From the NCBI RefSeq assembly GCF_900105025.1, contig NZ_LT629759.1, positions 1,612,001-1,676,000 of the forward strand: 64,000 bases of DNA, given 5' to 3'. The stretch comes from Parafannyhessea umbonata (lineage in GTDB: Bacteria > Actinomycetota > Coriobacteriia > Coriobacteriales > Atopobiaceae). The notes beneath the pieces were generated by a model. That model did no database searches and was not told the DNA's origin. It saw nothing but the letters and a program-made list of their open reading frames with translations. Below are positions 14,957 to 23,342 of the stretch, piece by piece; the first letter of the stretch is position 1, and each line of letters starts with the position of its first letter. The translations under genes were made by a program, and so were the position numbers.

Positions 14957-16243
14957 CTAGGCGCGCGACTCGCGCGCGAGCCTTGCGGACACGAGCTTCA
15001 CCGCGACCACGAAGACGTCCAGCGCCTTGCCGAGGTCCTCGAGCGAGGGGTAGGTCGGCGCGATGCGGATGTTGGAGTCGTTCGGGTCGTCTCCGTACGG
15101 CCAGGTGGCACCGGCCGGCGTGAGCTTCACGCCGAGCTCGGCCATGAGCGCGACGGTCTTGCGCGCCGAGCCCTTCGGGCCGTCGAACGAGACGAAGTAC
15201 CCGCCGTGCGGGTGGGTCCACGTGGCGACGCCGGTCTGGCCAAGGCCGTCCGTCAGCTTCTGCTCCACAAGCGCGAAGCGGGGGCCGACGATCGCGGCGT
15301 GCTTGCGCATGTGGGCCTTGACGCCGTCGAGGTCCTTCAGGAAGAGCACGTGCGCAAGCTGGGAGAACTTCTCGGAGCTCACGCGCTCGACCGCGAACGC
15401 CTTGCGGATCTCCGTGATGTCGGCCTTGCTGGCCGCGACGAACGCGATGCCCGAGCTGGGGAAGGTGACCTTCGCCGTTGAGCCGAACTCGTAGACGAGG
15501 TCGGTGTTGCCGGCCTCCTTGAGCGCGTCGAAGATGTTGAGGAGGTTGTCGTCCTTCTCGCCAAAGGCGTGCACGCAGTAGGCGTTGTCCCAGTAGATGC
15601 GGAAGTCGGGCGCCGCGGGCTGGAGCTGCGCGAAGCGGCGGACGACCTCGTCGGAGTACGTGATGCCCGTGGGGTTAGCGTACTTTGGCACGCACCAGAT
15701 GCCCTTGACGGAGGGGTCGCCCTCGACGAGGCGCTGGACCATGTCCATGTCCGGCCCATCCTCGAGCATGGGGATGGGGACGTTCTTGATGCCGAGGTGC
15801 GCGGTGACGCTGAAGTGGCGGTCGTAGCCGGGGGCCGGGCAGAGCCACTTGACCTCGCCCTGCTGGTAGAAGGGCTTGTTGCCCGCGACGCCGTTCGTGA
15901 AGCCGTGCGTCACGAGGTCATGCATGAGGTTCAGGCTCGAGGATCCGTTGACGACGACGTTCTCCGCATCGACGCCGAGGATCTCTGCGGCAAGGCGACG
16001 GGCGGAGGGCAGGCCCTCCGGCGTGCCGTAGTTGTCCACGATCGCGTTTCCGTCGACGAGCGGCGTGGACGAGTTGAGGACGTCCAGCATCGGGCGAGCG
16101 AGCGCCGTCTGCTCCGGCGAGGGCTTGCCGCGGGCCATGTCGAGTGCCAGGTTCTGTGCCTTGAGGTCTGCCGCCTCGCGCTCGAGCTCCTCGATGGTGG
16201 CGTCTAGCTCTTCTGATTCCATTTGCTGGTAGATGTTTGCCAT
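14957..16243 (-). CDS. PLP-dependent aminotransferase of the MocR-like aspartate aminotransferase group
   Basis: A 428-residue fold-type I aminotransferase. The N-terminal DMARGKPSPEQ motif (near residue 35), NYGTPEGLPSAR, CPAPGYDRHF, KYANPTGITYSD and the PLP lysine in FGSTAKVTF place it in the MocR-type aminotransferase domain family, whose characterised members act on aspartate. It lacks a GntR DNA-binding domain, so it is an enzyme rather than a regulator. The start is the ATG at 16243, with AGGAGC upstream. A TATACT box lies at 16285-16280 on the minus strand. The likely role is amino-group transfer between aspartate and 2-oxoglutarate; the substrate is inferred from the family. Confidence 0.88.
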   Translation of the reverse strand: MANIYQQMESEELDATIEELEREAADLKAQNLALDMARGKPSPEQTALARPMLDVLNSSTPLVDGNAIVDNYGTPEGLPSARRLAAEILGVDAENVVVNGSSSLNLMHDLVTHGFTNGVAGNKPFYQQGEVKWLCPAPGYDRHFSVTAHLGIKNVPIPMLEDGPDMDMVQRLVEGDPSVKGIWCVPKYANPTGITYSDEVVRRFAQLQPAAPDFRIYWDNAYCVHAFGEKDDNLLNIFDALKEAGNTDLVYEFGSTAKVTFPSSGIAFVAASKADITEIRKAFAVERVSSEKFSQLAHVLFLKDLDGVKAHMRKHAAIVGPRFALVEQKLTDGLGQTGVATWTHPHGGYFVSFDGPKGSARKTVALMAELGVKLTPAGATWPYGDDPNDSNIRIAPTYPSLEDLGKALDVFVVAVKLVSARLARESRA

Positions 16244-16279
16244 GGTGGCTCCTAGGTTCAGGTGTGCAACTAACAGGAG

Positions 16280-16285
16280 AGTATA
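16280..16285 (-). promoter_or_regulatory. -10 box TATACT of the aminotransferase gene
   Basis: TATACT on the minus strand lies 37 bases before the aminotransferase ATG, in the divergent gap shared with the small plus-strand gene at 16384. Confidence 0.45.
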
Positions 16286-16383
16286 TCCCCGTGTGCGCGC
16301 GCGGTCATATACAGTAATAATATGGCAAGACACATTCACCCTATGGGCGTCGCGAAGGACACCGACAACCGGAGGCGGAGACC

Positions 16384-16662
16384 TTGGAGAAGAGCGAACA
16401 GACGTGGCCCGGCGGCACCCAGGCACCCGAGTTCGGGGACTTGCAGAGACTGGTCGACGAGCTCTTCGAGAACGAGCCCGCGCGCATGGTGGGCAAGCTC
16501 GACGCCATCGAGCGCGCGCAGATAGACGATCTGAGCGAGGACCTGCTCGAGGTGATAGACCTCCTGCCCGGTGGCAGGTATGGCCGTCACGCACTCTGCA
16601 ACCAGCTGAACTCCATACTCACCGCGCATGGATGGGGATACACCCACGGCACCGTATCGTAG
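16384..16662 (+). CDS. Small acidic hypothetical protein
   Basis: A 92-residue soluble protein rich in Glu, Asp and Leu, with predicted helices (LQRLVDELFENEP, IDDLSEDLLEVIDLL) and a conserved-looking end (ALCNQLNSILTAHGWGYTHG). I do not recognise the family. The start is a TTG at 16384 with GGAGGCGGAG 8-14 bases upstream; an out-of-frame ATG at 16322 has no comparable site. It is transcribed divergently from the aminotransferase and followed by a strong hairpin, so it forms a single-gene unit. Confidence 0.65.
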   Translation: MEKSEQTWPGGTQAPEFGDLQRLVDELFENEPARMVGKLDAIERAQIDDLSEDLLEVIDLLPGGRYGRHALCNQLNSILTAHGWGYTHGTVS

Positions 16663-16684
16663 GCCCCGCTCGTGAGGCACGTCA

Positions 16685-16722
16685 CCCCGGGCGCGTGCGT
16701 AGCGGTGCACGCTAACCCGGGG
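16685..16722 (+). terminator. Two-part hairpin after the small gene
   Basis: Outer arms CCCCGGG and CCCGGGG (7 bases), and inner arms GCGTGC and GCACGC around an 8-base loop, start 22 bases after the stop at 16662. There is no T tract. The rest of 16723-16895 shows no gene or RNA I can support. Confidence 0.5.
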
Positions 16723-16895
16723 CGACGCAAGGGAACCCCTTTGCCGCACTCAGGATCGCATCTGTTGGAGCGCGGCCTGAACACTCAGACAATCGGCGCG
16801 ACTAGCTGCTTGAGGAGCCTCCGTCGGTTTTGGTAGAGCCACTTTCGGCCTTGTTTCCCCTCACGTGTTCCTACAGAGCCTCCTGCGAGTCTCTT

Positions 16896-16926
16896 GAACG
16901 GCGCCCGAGGCATCTCGGCGCCGTTC
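16896..16926 (-). terminator. Strong hairpin after the zinc-ribbon gene
   Basis: Ten-base perfect arms GAACGGCGCC and GGCGCCGTTC lie 17 bases beyond the stop of the DUF4428-type gene. They are probably the transcript end for that gene; no T run is seen. Confidence 0.5.
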
Positions 16927-16942
16927 CTCACAACCGCAACGC

Positions 16943-17677
16943 CTATGCGCCCATCGCGCCGCCGCAGTACTCGCAGCGGCCGTTCGCGTCCGGAATGGTC
17001 GTCGCACCGCAGAACGGGCAGGTACGCGCCGTCTTTGGCGCCGAGGCCGCAGCGACCTTCTCGCGCTCGCCCTCGCGCAGCTGCGTAAGCGCCTCGCGAA
17101 TCTCGCTTGCCTGTCGCTCGGCCTCGCGGAACTCCACCGAGTTGCGCTCCTCGATCCGGTAGTCGTTCACCTTGAACGTGATCGAGTCGTAGTAGGGCAC
17201 GTTCACGTGTATGGTCACGTACACGTCGTAGTCCACGTCGTAGCGAGGCGGGTCGTAGCTGTGCTCCGTGCCGTCCTTGTCCTTCCGGCGGAGCTCGGTG
17301 CGGGTCTCGCGCGTCTCGGTGTCACAGCCCGTCACCTGCGAGAAGTCCAGCACGTCCGGATTTGCCTCGCGCCAGCGCGAGGCCGATGTCACCAGGAAGC
17401 GACTTGCGTCCTCGTCCAGGAGCACCTTCGTGTCGCAGCCAAGCGTGCGCGTGACGTTGAAGGCGGATACGCGCTCCCTGTTTGCCTCGCGCCAGTCCAG
17501 CTGCTCGCGTATCTGCTCGACCGTGGAGCGCCGCCTGTCGCTGAAGAACGGCGAGAGCTTCCTTGCGCACTCTTTGCAGAGGTTGCCGTCCTCGAGCTTG
17601 CGATTACCGAGTAGCCCAATCTCGCCACCGCAGATGCTGCAGGTCTTCTTCTCGAACATCTTCCCGAACAGTCCCAT
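16943..17677 (-). CDS. DUF4428-type double zinc-ribbon protein
   Basis: A 244-residue protein framed by two zinc-binding modules. The N-terminal CSICGGEIGLLGNRKL...CKECARKLSPFF (residues 13-45) matches the DUF4428 treble-clef-like domain. The C-terminal CPFCGATTIPDANGRCEYCGG (residues 220-240) is a zinc ribbon. Between them lies a beta-rich middle with YDVDYDVYVTIHVNVPYYD and a Glu/Arg-rich helix. There is no membrane segment. DUF4428 proteins are common in Gram-positive anaerobes, and their biochemical role is not known to me. An SPFH protein with similar C-terminal ribbons lies 4 kb away (21973-23241), which may hint at a shared process. Confidence 0.85.
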   Translation of the reverse strand: MGLFGKMFEKKTCSICGGEIGLLGNRKLEDGNLCKECARKLSPFFSDRRRSTVEQIREQLDWREANRERVSAFNVTRTLGCDTKVLLDEDASRFLVTSASRWREANPDVLDFSQVTGCDTETRETRTELRRKDKDGTEHSYDPPRYDVDYDVYVTIHVNVPYYDSITFKVNDYRIEERNSVEFREAERQASEIREALTQLREGEREKVAAASAPKTARTCPFCGATTIPDANGRCEYCGGAMGA

Positions 17678-17763
17678 GGTCGCCGCTCCCTTCCATCCCC
17701 CTGGGGTTTCTCGCCCCTACACCTGTCATCACAGATTGTGTCGCGAGCACGCCTCGCACAGAA

Positions 17764-17796
17764 GTGCCCCGCGGCCCATCCAGAGCCACGGGGCAC
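17764..17796 (-). terminator. Hairpin after the response-regulator locus
   Basis: Arms GTGCCCCG and CGGGGCAC enclose a 17-base loop, 39 bases beyond the stop of the frameshifted regulator. It probably ends the three-gene sensor operon. A GGCGAGAA octamer lies in the same gap at 17715-17708 (minus). Confidence 0.5.
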
Positions 17797-17834
17797 GACG
17801 CGAAGTCCAAACGTCGCGGGGTCTCGCCCTCCCC

Positions 17835-18454
17835 TCATCCCTTCATGCCGGGAACAATCAGGCCGTTCGAGACGGCGTGCACCGCAAGGCGCAGGATGTT
17901 GTCGTAGCCGGTCTTGGCAAGAATCTCGGAGATGTGCCGCTTGACCGTCCCCTCGCTCAGGTAGAGCTCCGCAGCTATCTCCTTTCTGGTCTTGGACTCG
18001 CACACCAGGCGCAGGATGTCTATCTCGACTTGGGAAAGCTCCACGCCGTCGGGGATGATGCGCTGCTTCGCCAGGGGAAGGTCGAGTAGCCCTCCATGGT
18101 CGACCGAATGATGCCAAGGAGCTCGCCGGTCCCAACGTTCTTGTACACGAAGCTGTCCACGCCCGCCTTTCGCGCACCATCCACGAAGGTGATCTCCGGA
18201 AGGCCGGTCATGATGACCACCCGCACGTCCGGCATCTCCTCCTTGATGAGGCGGGCCGCCACGATGCCGCTCGAGTCGTTCTCGGTGCACACGTCGAGAA
18301 GTGCGCAGGTGGCGCCGGTGCGACGCGTCGCCTCCAGGGCGTCCGCGGCGTTGGCGAAAGCCGCCACGACCTCCATGTCCTGCTGCGCGTTGATGGTGCA
18401 GACGAGCGAGTCCCGAAGCATCGCCTGGTCCTCCACGAGCACGATGCGAATCAT
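17835..18454 (-). pseudogene. NarL/LuxR-family response regulator, frameshifted between receiver and HTH domain
   Basis: The receiver domain starts at the ATG at 18454: IVLVEDQAMLRDSL, phospho-Asp in ALLDV, Thr in IMTG and Lys in VYKN. The LuxR helix-turn-helix (LSQVEIDILRLVCESKTRKEIAAEL, split here: LSQVEIDILRLV then TRKEIAAELYLSEGTVKRH) is in another frame and ends at 17835. The two parts join if one C is added to the CCCC run at 18077-18074 (minus strand): ..GYSTFP then LAKQRIIPDG... Read as it stands, the gene gives a 144-residue receiver-only product with an off-frame tail. This may be a real inactivating slip, a phase-variable tract or a sequencing error. The ATG overlaps the kinase stop (ATGA). 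The predicted role, if intact, is transcription control by the adjacent sensor pair. Confidence 0.85.
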
Positions 18455-19941
18455 GCGCGCCCCCCTTCATCCTTGGTTTCAATGGCGAATGCGGCGTCTT
18501 GCCCCACCGACCCCGCGCCGGCTCCGCTCGGCAGAAGTGTTACCTCGACGGAGAAGGGCGGCCCGACGCTCACGGCAAGCGTGGCGCCAACGGCGGCCGC
18601 CACCCGCCTCATGCCGGGGATGCCCGTCCCCTCGACGATCCCCTCCGGCACGCAGCCGTCGTTGGTCACGGCCAGCGACGCCGCGCCACCGGGACCCCGA
18701 CAGATCCTCACGTCCACGCGCCGCGCCTGGGCGTGCTTCGCGGCGTTGGTCACCGCCTCGAGGGCTATCTCGACGAACGCGCGGGCAACGGCCTCGTCCT
18801 CCGGAAGCTCGCCCACGAGTCGCACCTCCACGCCCACGAGCGAGAACGCGCTGCGGATGGACTCCAGGCCCGCACGTGCGGAGGGCAGGTCCTTCTCGGC
18901 AAGGTCGTCCACGATCCCGTTCAGAAGCCCGGTTATCCTCTCAAGCGCCTCCGGGTCGTCGCGGTCGTCCTCCAGGTATCGATGGAGTATCGAGAGGCGC
19001 GAGCCGATGGTGTCGTGGACGCGCGCCCTCATCCGCATGAGCACCTCCGCCTCCGCCACCTTGCGCACCTGCAGCATCGACGCACGCAACTCTTCGTTCG
19101 CAGCCTCGAGGAGCCGGTTGACGCTCTCCAAGCGAGCGTTGGTCGCCACTTCCTCCGTCACGTCGAGCGCCATCACGCGATCGCACGGCGTCCTGCGCAG
19201 CCGTGCCCTGTCGCGCACGAAGAGGCAGGTCATCCCGCTATCCACGTCGACAAGCAGCCGGTCGTCCGCCACCTCCCGCGCCCGCCCCTCGAGGCTCTGC
19301 CACAGGCCGTGGGCGTCCGCGAGGTCCGTCGACAACCCCATGCGCTTCAGGACCTCGCGCATGGCGTCGTTCATGAAGAGCACCTCGCACCCCTGGTTCA
19401 TCCACATAACGCCGTCGGGCAGGGCGTCCAGCGCATCGATGAGGGAGAGCCGCGTGACCGATGCCCTGCTTTTGCGCTCGTCGAGCACCAGCACCGCCAG
19501 GACGCGCGCCGTGAAGAACGACACGTCGGCTATCAGCAGCAGCGAAGCGCCCTCCCCCACGGCCGCGATGGCCGGCGGCGTGCAGCAGGCGAGAAGCGCC
19601 ACCTCCGCAAGCATCCAGGGGCGACGCAGGCAGGCGGCGCAGACGGCTCCCAGCACGGCGGCGAGGGCGTTTGCCCAGAGCAGCGACTCCACGCCAAGGA
19701 GCACGGGATGCAGCCACAGGAGGATTGCCCCCTGGTTCTCCATGGCAGAGTTCGAGACGGCGCACACGAAGAGCAGGTGGACGGCGAGCATGGCCTCGTA
19801 CCAGACGCGGAGCCAGCGCAACCTGCCGTCCCGCCGCACCGTGGCAAAGCACGTGTGGATGGTCTGACCGGCGGCAAGGAGGTACGAGACCCCGCAGACC
19901 ACCATGAGCGTGGACGCCCTCATCAAGAAGAGATGGCTCAC
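18451..19941 (-). CDS. Sensor histidine kinase (NarL-partner type, HisKA_3-like)
   Basis: A 496-residue kinase. About five hydrophobic helices occupy residues 10-165, a PAS-like domain lies near 185-285, a coiled coil follows, then the phospho-acceptor helix RVHDTIGSRLSILHR. The HATPase domain has its N box in EIALEAVTNAAKHAQA and a G box in GTGIPGMRRVAAAVGA. The start is a GTG at 19941 with GGGAGG 9 bases upstream; it overlaps the TGA of the gene before it (GTGA), and its own end overlaps the regulator. All three genes are therefore coupled in one operon. The signal is unknown. Since the response regulator is frameshifted, output of this kinase may be blocked in this strain. Confidence 0.9.
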   Translation of the reverse strand: MSHLFLMRASTLMVVCGVSYLLAAGQTIHTCFATVRRDGRLRWLRVWYEAMLAVHLLFVCAVSNSAMENQGAILLWLHPVLLGVESLLWANALAAVLGAVCAACLRRPWMLAEVALLACCTPPAIAAVGEGASLLLIADVSFFTARVLAVLVLDERKSRASVTRLSLIDALDALPDGVMWMNQGCEVLFMNDAMREVLKRMGLSTDLADAHGLWQSLEGRAREVADDRLLVDVDSGMTCLFVRDRARLRRTPCDRVMALDVTEEVATNARLESVNRLLEAANEELRASMLQVRKVAEAEVLMRMRARVHDTIGSRLSILHRYLEDDRDDPEALERITGLLNGIVDDLAEKDLPSARAGLESIRSAFSLVGVEVRLVGELPEDEAVARAFVEIALEAVTNAAKHAQARRVDVRICRGPGGAASLAVTNDGCVPEGIVEGTGIPGMRRVAAAVGATLAVSVGPPFSVEVTLLPSGAGAGSVGQDAAFAIETKDEGGRA

Positions 19942-21770
19942 GACGCACCACCTCCCTGCCGGACGACGCCACCCACGCGAACGCGAACTGCCGCGTTCAG
20001 CGAGGTTGGGGACAGCTGGAGGGAGAGGCTTCCGCCAGAGTCAGCAAGGTCTTCTCGCAGGCTCGACGCCGCGGCCTCCAGACGCGCCGCATCCACCCAT
20101 GCCGCATCGAGCGCCGCCCGCATGCCCACGCCCTTCTCGTCCCCACTCACGAAGATCATGAGGATGGGGTCGATGGCAAAGAGGGCGACGGACGCCACGT
20201 CGTACAGGCAGTCGTAGAGCACGCTCACCACGGTGGCCGGAAGTTCGCTCTCCAGGCTGACCGCCGCCGCGCAGTCGACACCGATGGAGCGCAGGTCGGA
20301 GGCCGTCTCGTTAAAGACGAGCTGCAGGCGGTCGCGGTCGAACTCCGGGTCGCTCCTTTCGGAGAGCACGAGCGCGCCCTTCCGCTTGCAGTAGGCGACG
20401 AGAAGCTTGACCTCGGTGAGCATATCCCTCCTTCGCGCGCGGTCAGCCGCATCGCCTCCCTTTGGCAGCGTGGCAAGGAGCTCGCGCATGCGGCCGACCT
20501 TGTCCGAGATGGACCCCTCCACGCTCGCGAGCAGGCGCCGCTCGCTCTCGAGGCGCCACAGCTCGTGGCGGAGGCTGCTCTCGTGCCGAAGGACCTCGTT
20601 GCTTCTGCGCAGGCGCTCCTGGCGCTCGGCAAGCACGCGGTGCCGCTCGTCCAGGGGCGCCACGTCCTCGGTGAGAAGCGCCGCCCCGCCGCTTACGCCG
20701 TAGACCTTGAACAGCGCGTGCGGGATGGCGGAGGTCCTGACTCTCGTGACCCTCTCTCGCACCTGCGACCGCGCGACCCGCAGCGCAAGGTCGAGCACGG
20801 GGGCGGGCATCGGACCCGCCACGTTTGTCGCGAAGGCGACCGAGCCGTCCCTCGCAAGGACCTTGAGGTCGAGGGGCAGACGCGAGAACGCCTCGTCGTA
20901 CCACGAGTACGACGGCAGGAGGCCAAAGTCCAGTGCAAGCTCAAGGAGCGCCACGACTACCAGACAGTAGTTGAGCGAGAAGTTCGTCCTGACGGCGAAC
21001 TCGTGGCGCAGGACGTACATGAGGCAGTAGGCGCCAAACGGAAGCGCCGCCATAAGGAGGAGCGCGATGGCCCCGTGCAGCCTCCGGCGCGACGCAACGA
21101 AGAGAAAGGCGAAAAATCCCAGGTACTCCGCAACGTAGACCGCGACCGCCAGACAGTATCCCCAGTTGTAGGCGTAGGCATCCTGCCAGTCTGGCCTTGA
21201 GATGTCGAGCGAGAAGACCTGCAGGTGGACGCTGTTCGTAAGCACCAGGGCGATGATCGCGATGCTTAGTGCCCAGGCAGCGCGCCTGAGGAGGCGTGCC
21301 CAGGGCCTGGCGTCCAGAGCGGACGCGCGCAGGGCGCACAGCAGGCACAGCAGCGGGATAAGCGTCATCGGCACGTAGTAGAGGTACCAGAGGAGGGCTA
21401 TGAGCTGGGGGTCGTCGATGGGATAGCGGTACTTGAGGATCACGTTCAGCATCCACAGGCCAACGAGCAGGGCAACGCCCTTGAGGCAGTGGCGAATCTG
21501 CGCGTCAGAGCACCGCACGTGGACCGAGAAGCCCCAGGCAGCCGCGGCAGGAGCCATGAGGATCATGAGTCCCGAGGTGGAGGATGGCACCACGTTGTAG
21601 GCGCCCGATGGCCAAAAGAGCGGCCCGAGCGTGAACCTGGCGCTGCCCGGCTCGGGCGGGGGCGCGCTGCCAAACGCCTGCATGGCGAGAAGGGCGAGGC
21701 ACAGGACGGCGCCACCGGCGCACGCGCCGGCGACGACCTTTCGCACCTGCGTGTCGTCAGACCTGCTCAA
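19938..21770 (-). CDS. Seven-helix membrane sensor protein, kinase-like without visible ATPase motifs
   Basis: About 610 residues. Some seven to eight hydrophobic helices fill residues 15-285, in the style of the histidine-kinase N-terminal 7TM module. A small PAS-like region comes next (SWYDEAFSRLPLDL onward), then a long coiled coil (HRVLAERQERLRRSNEVL) and a C-terminal domain in which I cannot find the N or G boxes of a HATPase. It is probably a sensory or allosteric partner of the kinase encoded directly downstream rather than a kinase itself. The start is uncertain: a TTG at 21770 has GAGAGGGG 8 bases upstream, whereas the frame opens at a TTG at 21800 with no site. Expression probably starts at a minus-strand TAGAAT near 21820. 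Confidence 0.75.
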   Translation of the reverse strand: MSRSDDTQVRKVVAGACAGGAVLCLALLAMQAFGSAPPPEPGSARFTLGPLFWPSGAYNVVPSSTSGLMILMAPAAAAWGFSVHVRCSDAQIRHCLKGVALLVGLWMLNVILKYRYPIDDPQLIALLWYLYYVPMTLIPLLCLLCALRASALDARPWARLLRRAAWALSIAIIALVLTNSVHLQVFSLDISRPDWQDAYAYNWGYCLAVAVYVAEYLGFFAFLFVASRRRLHGAIALLLMAALPFGAYCLMYVLRHEFAVRTNFSLNYCLVVVALLELALDFGLLPSYSWYDEAFSRLPLDLKVLARDGSVAFATNVAGPMPAPVLDLALRVARSQVRERVTRVRTSAIPHALFKVYGVSGGAALLTEDVAPLDERHRVLAERQERLRRSNEVLRHESSLRHELWRLESERRLLASVEGSISDKVGRMRELLATLPKGGDAADRARRRDMLTEVKLLVAYCKRKGALVLSERSDPEFDRDRLQLVFNETASDLRSIGVDCAAAVSLESELPATVVSVLYDCLYDVASVALFAIDPILMIFVSGDEKGVGMRAALDAAWVDAARLEAAASSLREDLADSGGSLSLQLSPTSLNAAVRVRVGGVVRQGGGAS

Positions 21771-21972
21771 GCGGGCGTCCCCTCTCGCTCGCACCTCCAA
21801 CGGCAGTCCATACGCTCATTCTAGTTGCGCCGCGCTCGGCGCTTTGGGTCACGCGGCCAACGTTCGACAGGCGTTTTGGGACGTTCGGTGGTTCCGCAGT
21901 TGGGACGTACGAATCACCCTGATGGTGAGGGCATGCGCGCCCGACGAGCACGACGACGAAGGAGCGTGGACC

Positions 21973-23241
21973 ATGGGACTGCTAAGGGCTGGAATGGGTG
22001 CCGCGGGTGGGGTTCTTGCCGATTCCTGGCGTGAGTACTTCTACTGCGACTCGCTTGACGCGAACACCCTTGTGGCAAAGGGACACAAGAGGACGTCCTC
22101 CCAGGGACGCTCGTCAAACACCCTCGGCGAGGACAACATCATCTCGAACGGCTCCGTCATCGCCGTGAACGAGGGACAGTACATGATCATCGTGGAGCAG
22201 GGCGCCGTGGTGGAGGCGTGCGGCGAGCCAGGAGAGTTCGTGTTCGACAGCTCGACGGAGCCGAGCCTGTTCTTTGGCGAGGGGGGCACGCTCGGCGAGC
22301 GGATACGAGCGTCGTTCGAGCGCGTGGGCACGCGCTTCTCGTTTGGCGGTGACACGGGCAAGGACCAGCGCGTCTACTTCTTCAACTCCAAGGAGATCGT
22401 GGGCAACAAGTACGGGACGGCGACGCCCGTGCCCTTCCGCGTGGTCGACAACAACATCGGGCTGGACGTGGACATCGCCGTGCGCTGCAACGGCGAGTAC
22501 TCGTACCGGATCGTCGACCCGCTCATGTTCTACAAGAACGTGTGCGGCAACGTCGAGGAGCCGTACCTGCGCAACAACATCGACTCTCAGCTCAAGAGCG
22601 AGCTGCTCACGGCACTGCAGCCGGCGTTCGCGCGCATATCCGCCATGGGCGTGCGCTACTCGGCGGTACCTGCGCACACGAGGGAGCTGGCCCAGGCGCT
22701 CAACGCGGAGCTGTCCGAGTCATGGGGGCAGATGCGCGGCATCGAGGTGGCGGCGTTTGGCGTGAACTCCATCGCGGCGTCGCCCGAGGACGAGGCCATG
22801 ATCAAGGAGCTGCAGAGGGCCGCGGTGATGAGAGACCCCACGATGGCGGCGGCGAACCTCGCGGCATCGCAGGCGGACGCCATGCGCATGGCGGCGTCCA
22901 ACGGCGCGGGCGCGGCCGTCGGCTTCATGGGCATGGGGATGGCCAACGCCATGGGTGGGGGCGTGAGCATGCAGGACCTCTACGGGATGGGCTCCGGAGG
23001 CAGGCCGGCAGGCGGAATGCCGCCGCAGGCAGGCGGGCAGGCCCCCGGCGTGGCGACGGGCGCCGCAGCTGGAGCGGCCCAAGGCACCTGGACCTGCTCG
23101 TGTGGCGCCCAGAACACGGGGCGCTTCTGCGGCAACTGCGGCAGCCCAAGGCCGCAGCCTGAAGGCGGGCCGTGGACCTGCTCGTGCGGTGCCCAGAACA
23201 CCGGCCGGTTCTGCGGCAACTGCGGAAGCCCTCGCCCCTAG
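21973..23241 (+). CDS. SPFH-domain (virion core protein/YdjI-like) protein with two C-terminal zinc ribbons
   Basis: A 422-residue protein. Residues 20-260 form an SPFH/stomatin-like domain of the YdjI (so-called virion core protein) type: SNGSVIAVNEGQYMIIVEQG, FFNSKEIVGNKYGTATPVPF, and so on. A Met/Gly/Ala-rich linker follows, then two nearly identical 22-residue zinc ribbons of the form CSCGAQNTGRFCGNCGSPRP. The family is often linked to envelope-stress loci. The start is the ATG at 21973, with AAGGAG upstream; the frame opens earlier only because of GC-rich read-through. The gene stands alone between the divergent sensor operon and the convergent nhaA. Confidence 0.9.
   Translation: MGLLRAGMGAAGGVLADSWREYFYCDSLDANTLVAKGHKRTSSQGRSSNTLGEDNIISNGSVIAVNEGQYMIIVEQGAVVEACGEPGEFVFDSSTEPSLFFGEGGTLGERIRASFERVGTRFSFGGDTGKDQRVYFFNSKEIVGNKYGTATPVPFRVVDNNIGLDVDIAVRCNGEYSYRIVDPLMFYKNVCGNVEEPYLRNNIDSQLKSELLTALQPAFARISAMGVRYSAVPAHTRELAQALNAELSESWGQMRGIEVAAFGVNSIAASPEDEAMIKELQRAAVMRDPTMAAANLAASQADAMRMAASNGAGAAVGFMGMGMANAMGGGVSMQDLYGMGSGGRPAGGMPPQAGGQAPGVATGAAAGAAQGTWTCSCGAQNTGRFCGNCGSPRPQPEGGPWTCSCGAQNTGRFCGNCGSPRP
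23089..23238 (+). repeat. Tandem duplication of a zinc-ribbon exon-like unit
   Basis: Two copies, 84 bases apart, each encoding a 22-residue Cys4 ribbon starting Trp-Thr-Cys-Ser-Cys-Gly. Their amino acids are nearly identical while several third codon positions differ, so the duplication is not recent. Confidence 0.8.
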
Positions 23242-23260
23242 GCACCCATCTTGAGAGAAG

Positions 23261-23294
23261 GGCGCCCACCGGCATGCGCAAGCCGGTGGGCGCC
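23261..23294 (-). terminator. Bidirectional hairpin between the SPFH gene and nhaA
   Basis: Thirteen-base arms GGCGCCCACCGGC and GCCGGTGGGCGCC enclose an 8-base loop. On the minus strand it is followed by CTTCTCTC, so it best suits nhaA, whose stop is 48 bases away. It may serve the SPFH gene as well. Confidence 0.65.
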
Positions 23295-23342
23295 TCATCC
23301 CAGCATGTGGCTTCCACAAGAAAGCCATGCGCTTCTCGGCGG

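Noticed and set aside
16322-16525. ATG-started frame upstream of and overlapping the small acidic gene
   Set aside because: The translation is Arg/Ser-rich without structure and has no ribosome site; the TTG-started frame has GGAGGCGGAG and a plausible protein.
16663-16895. Possible tRNA or other small RNA in the gap after the small acidic gene
   Set aside because: No TTCRA T-loop, no CCA-adjacent acceptor stem and no cloverleaf could be fitted; only hairpins were found.
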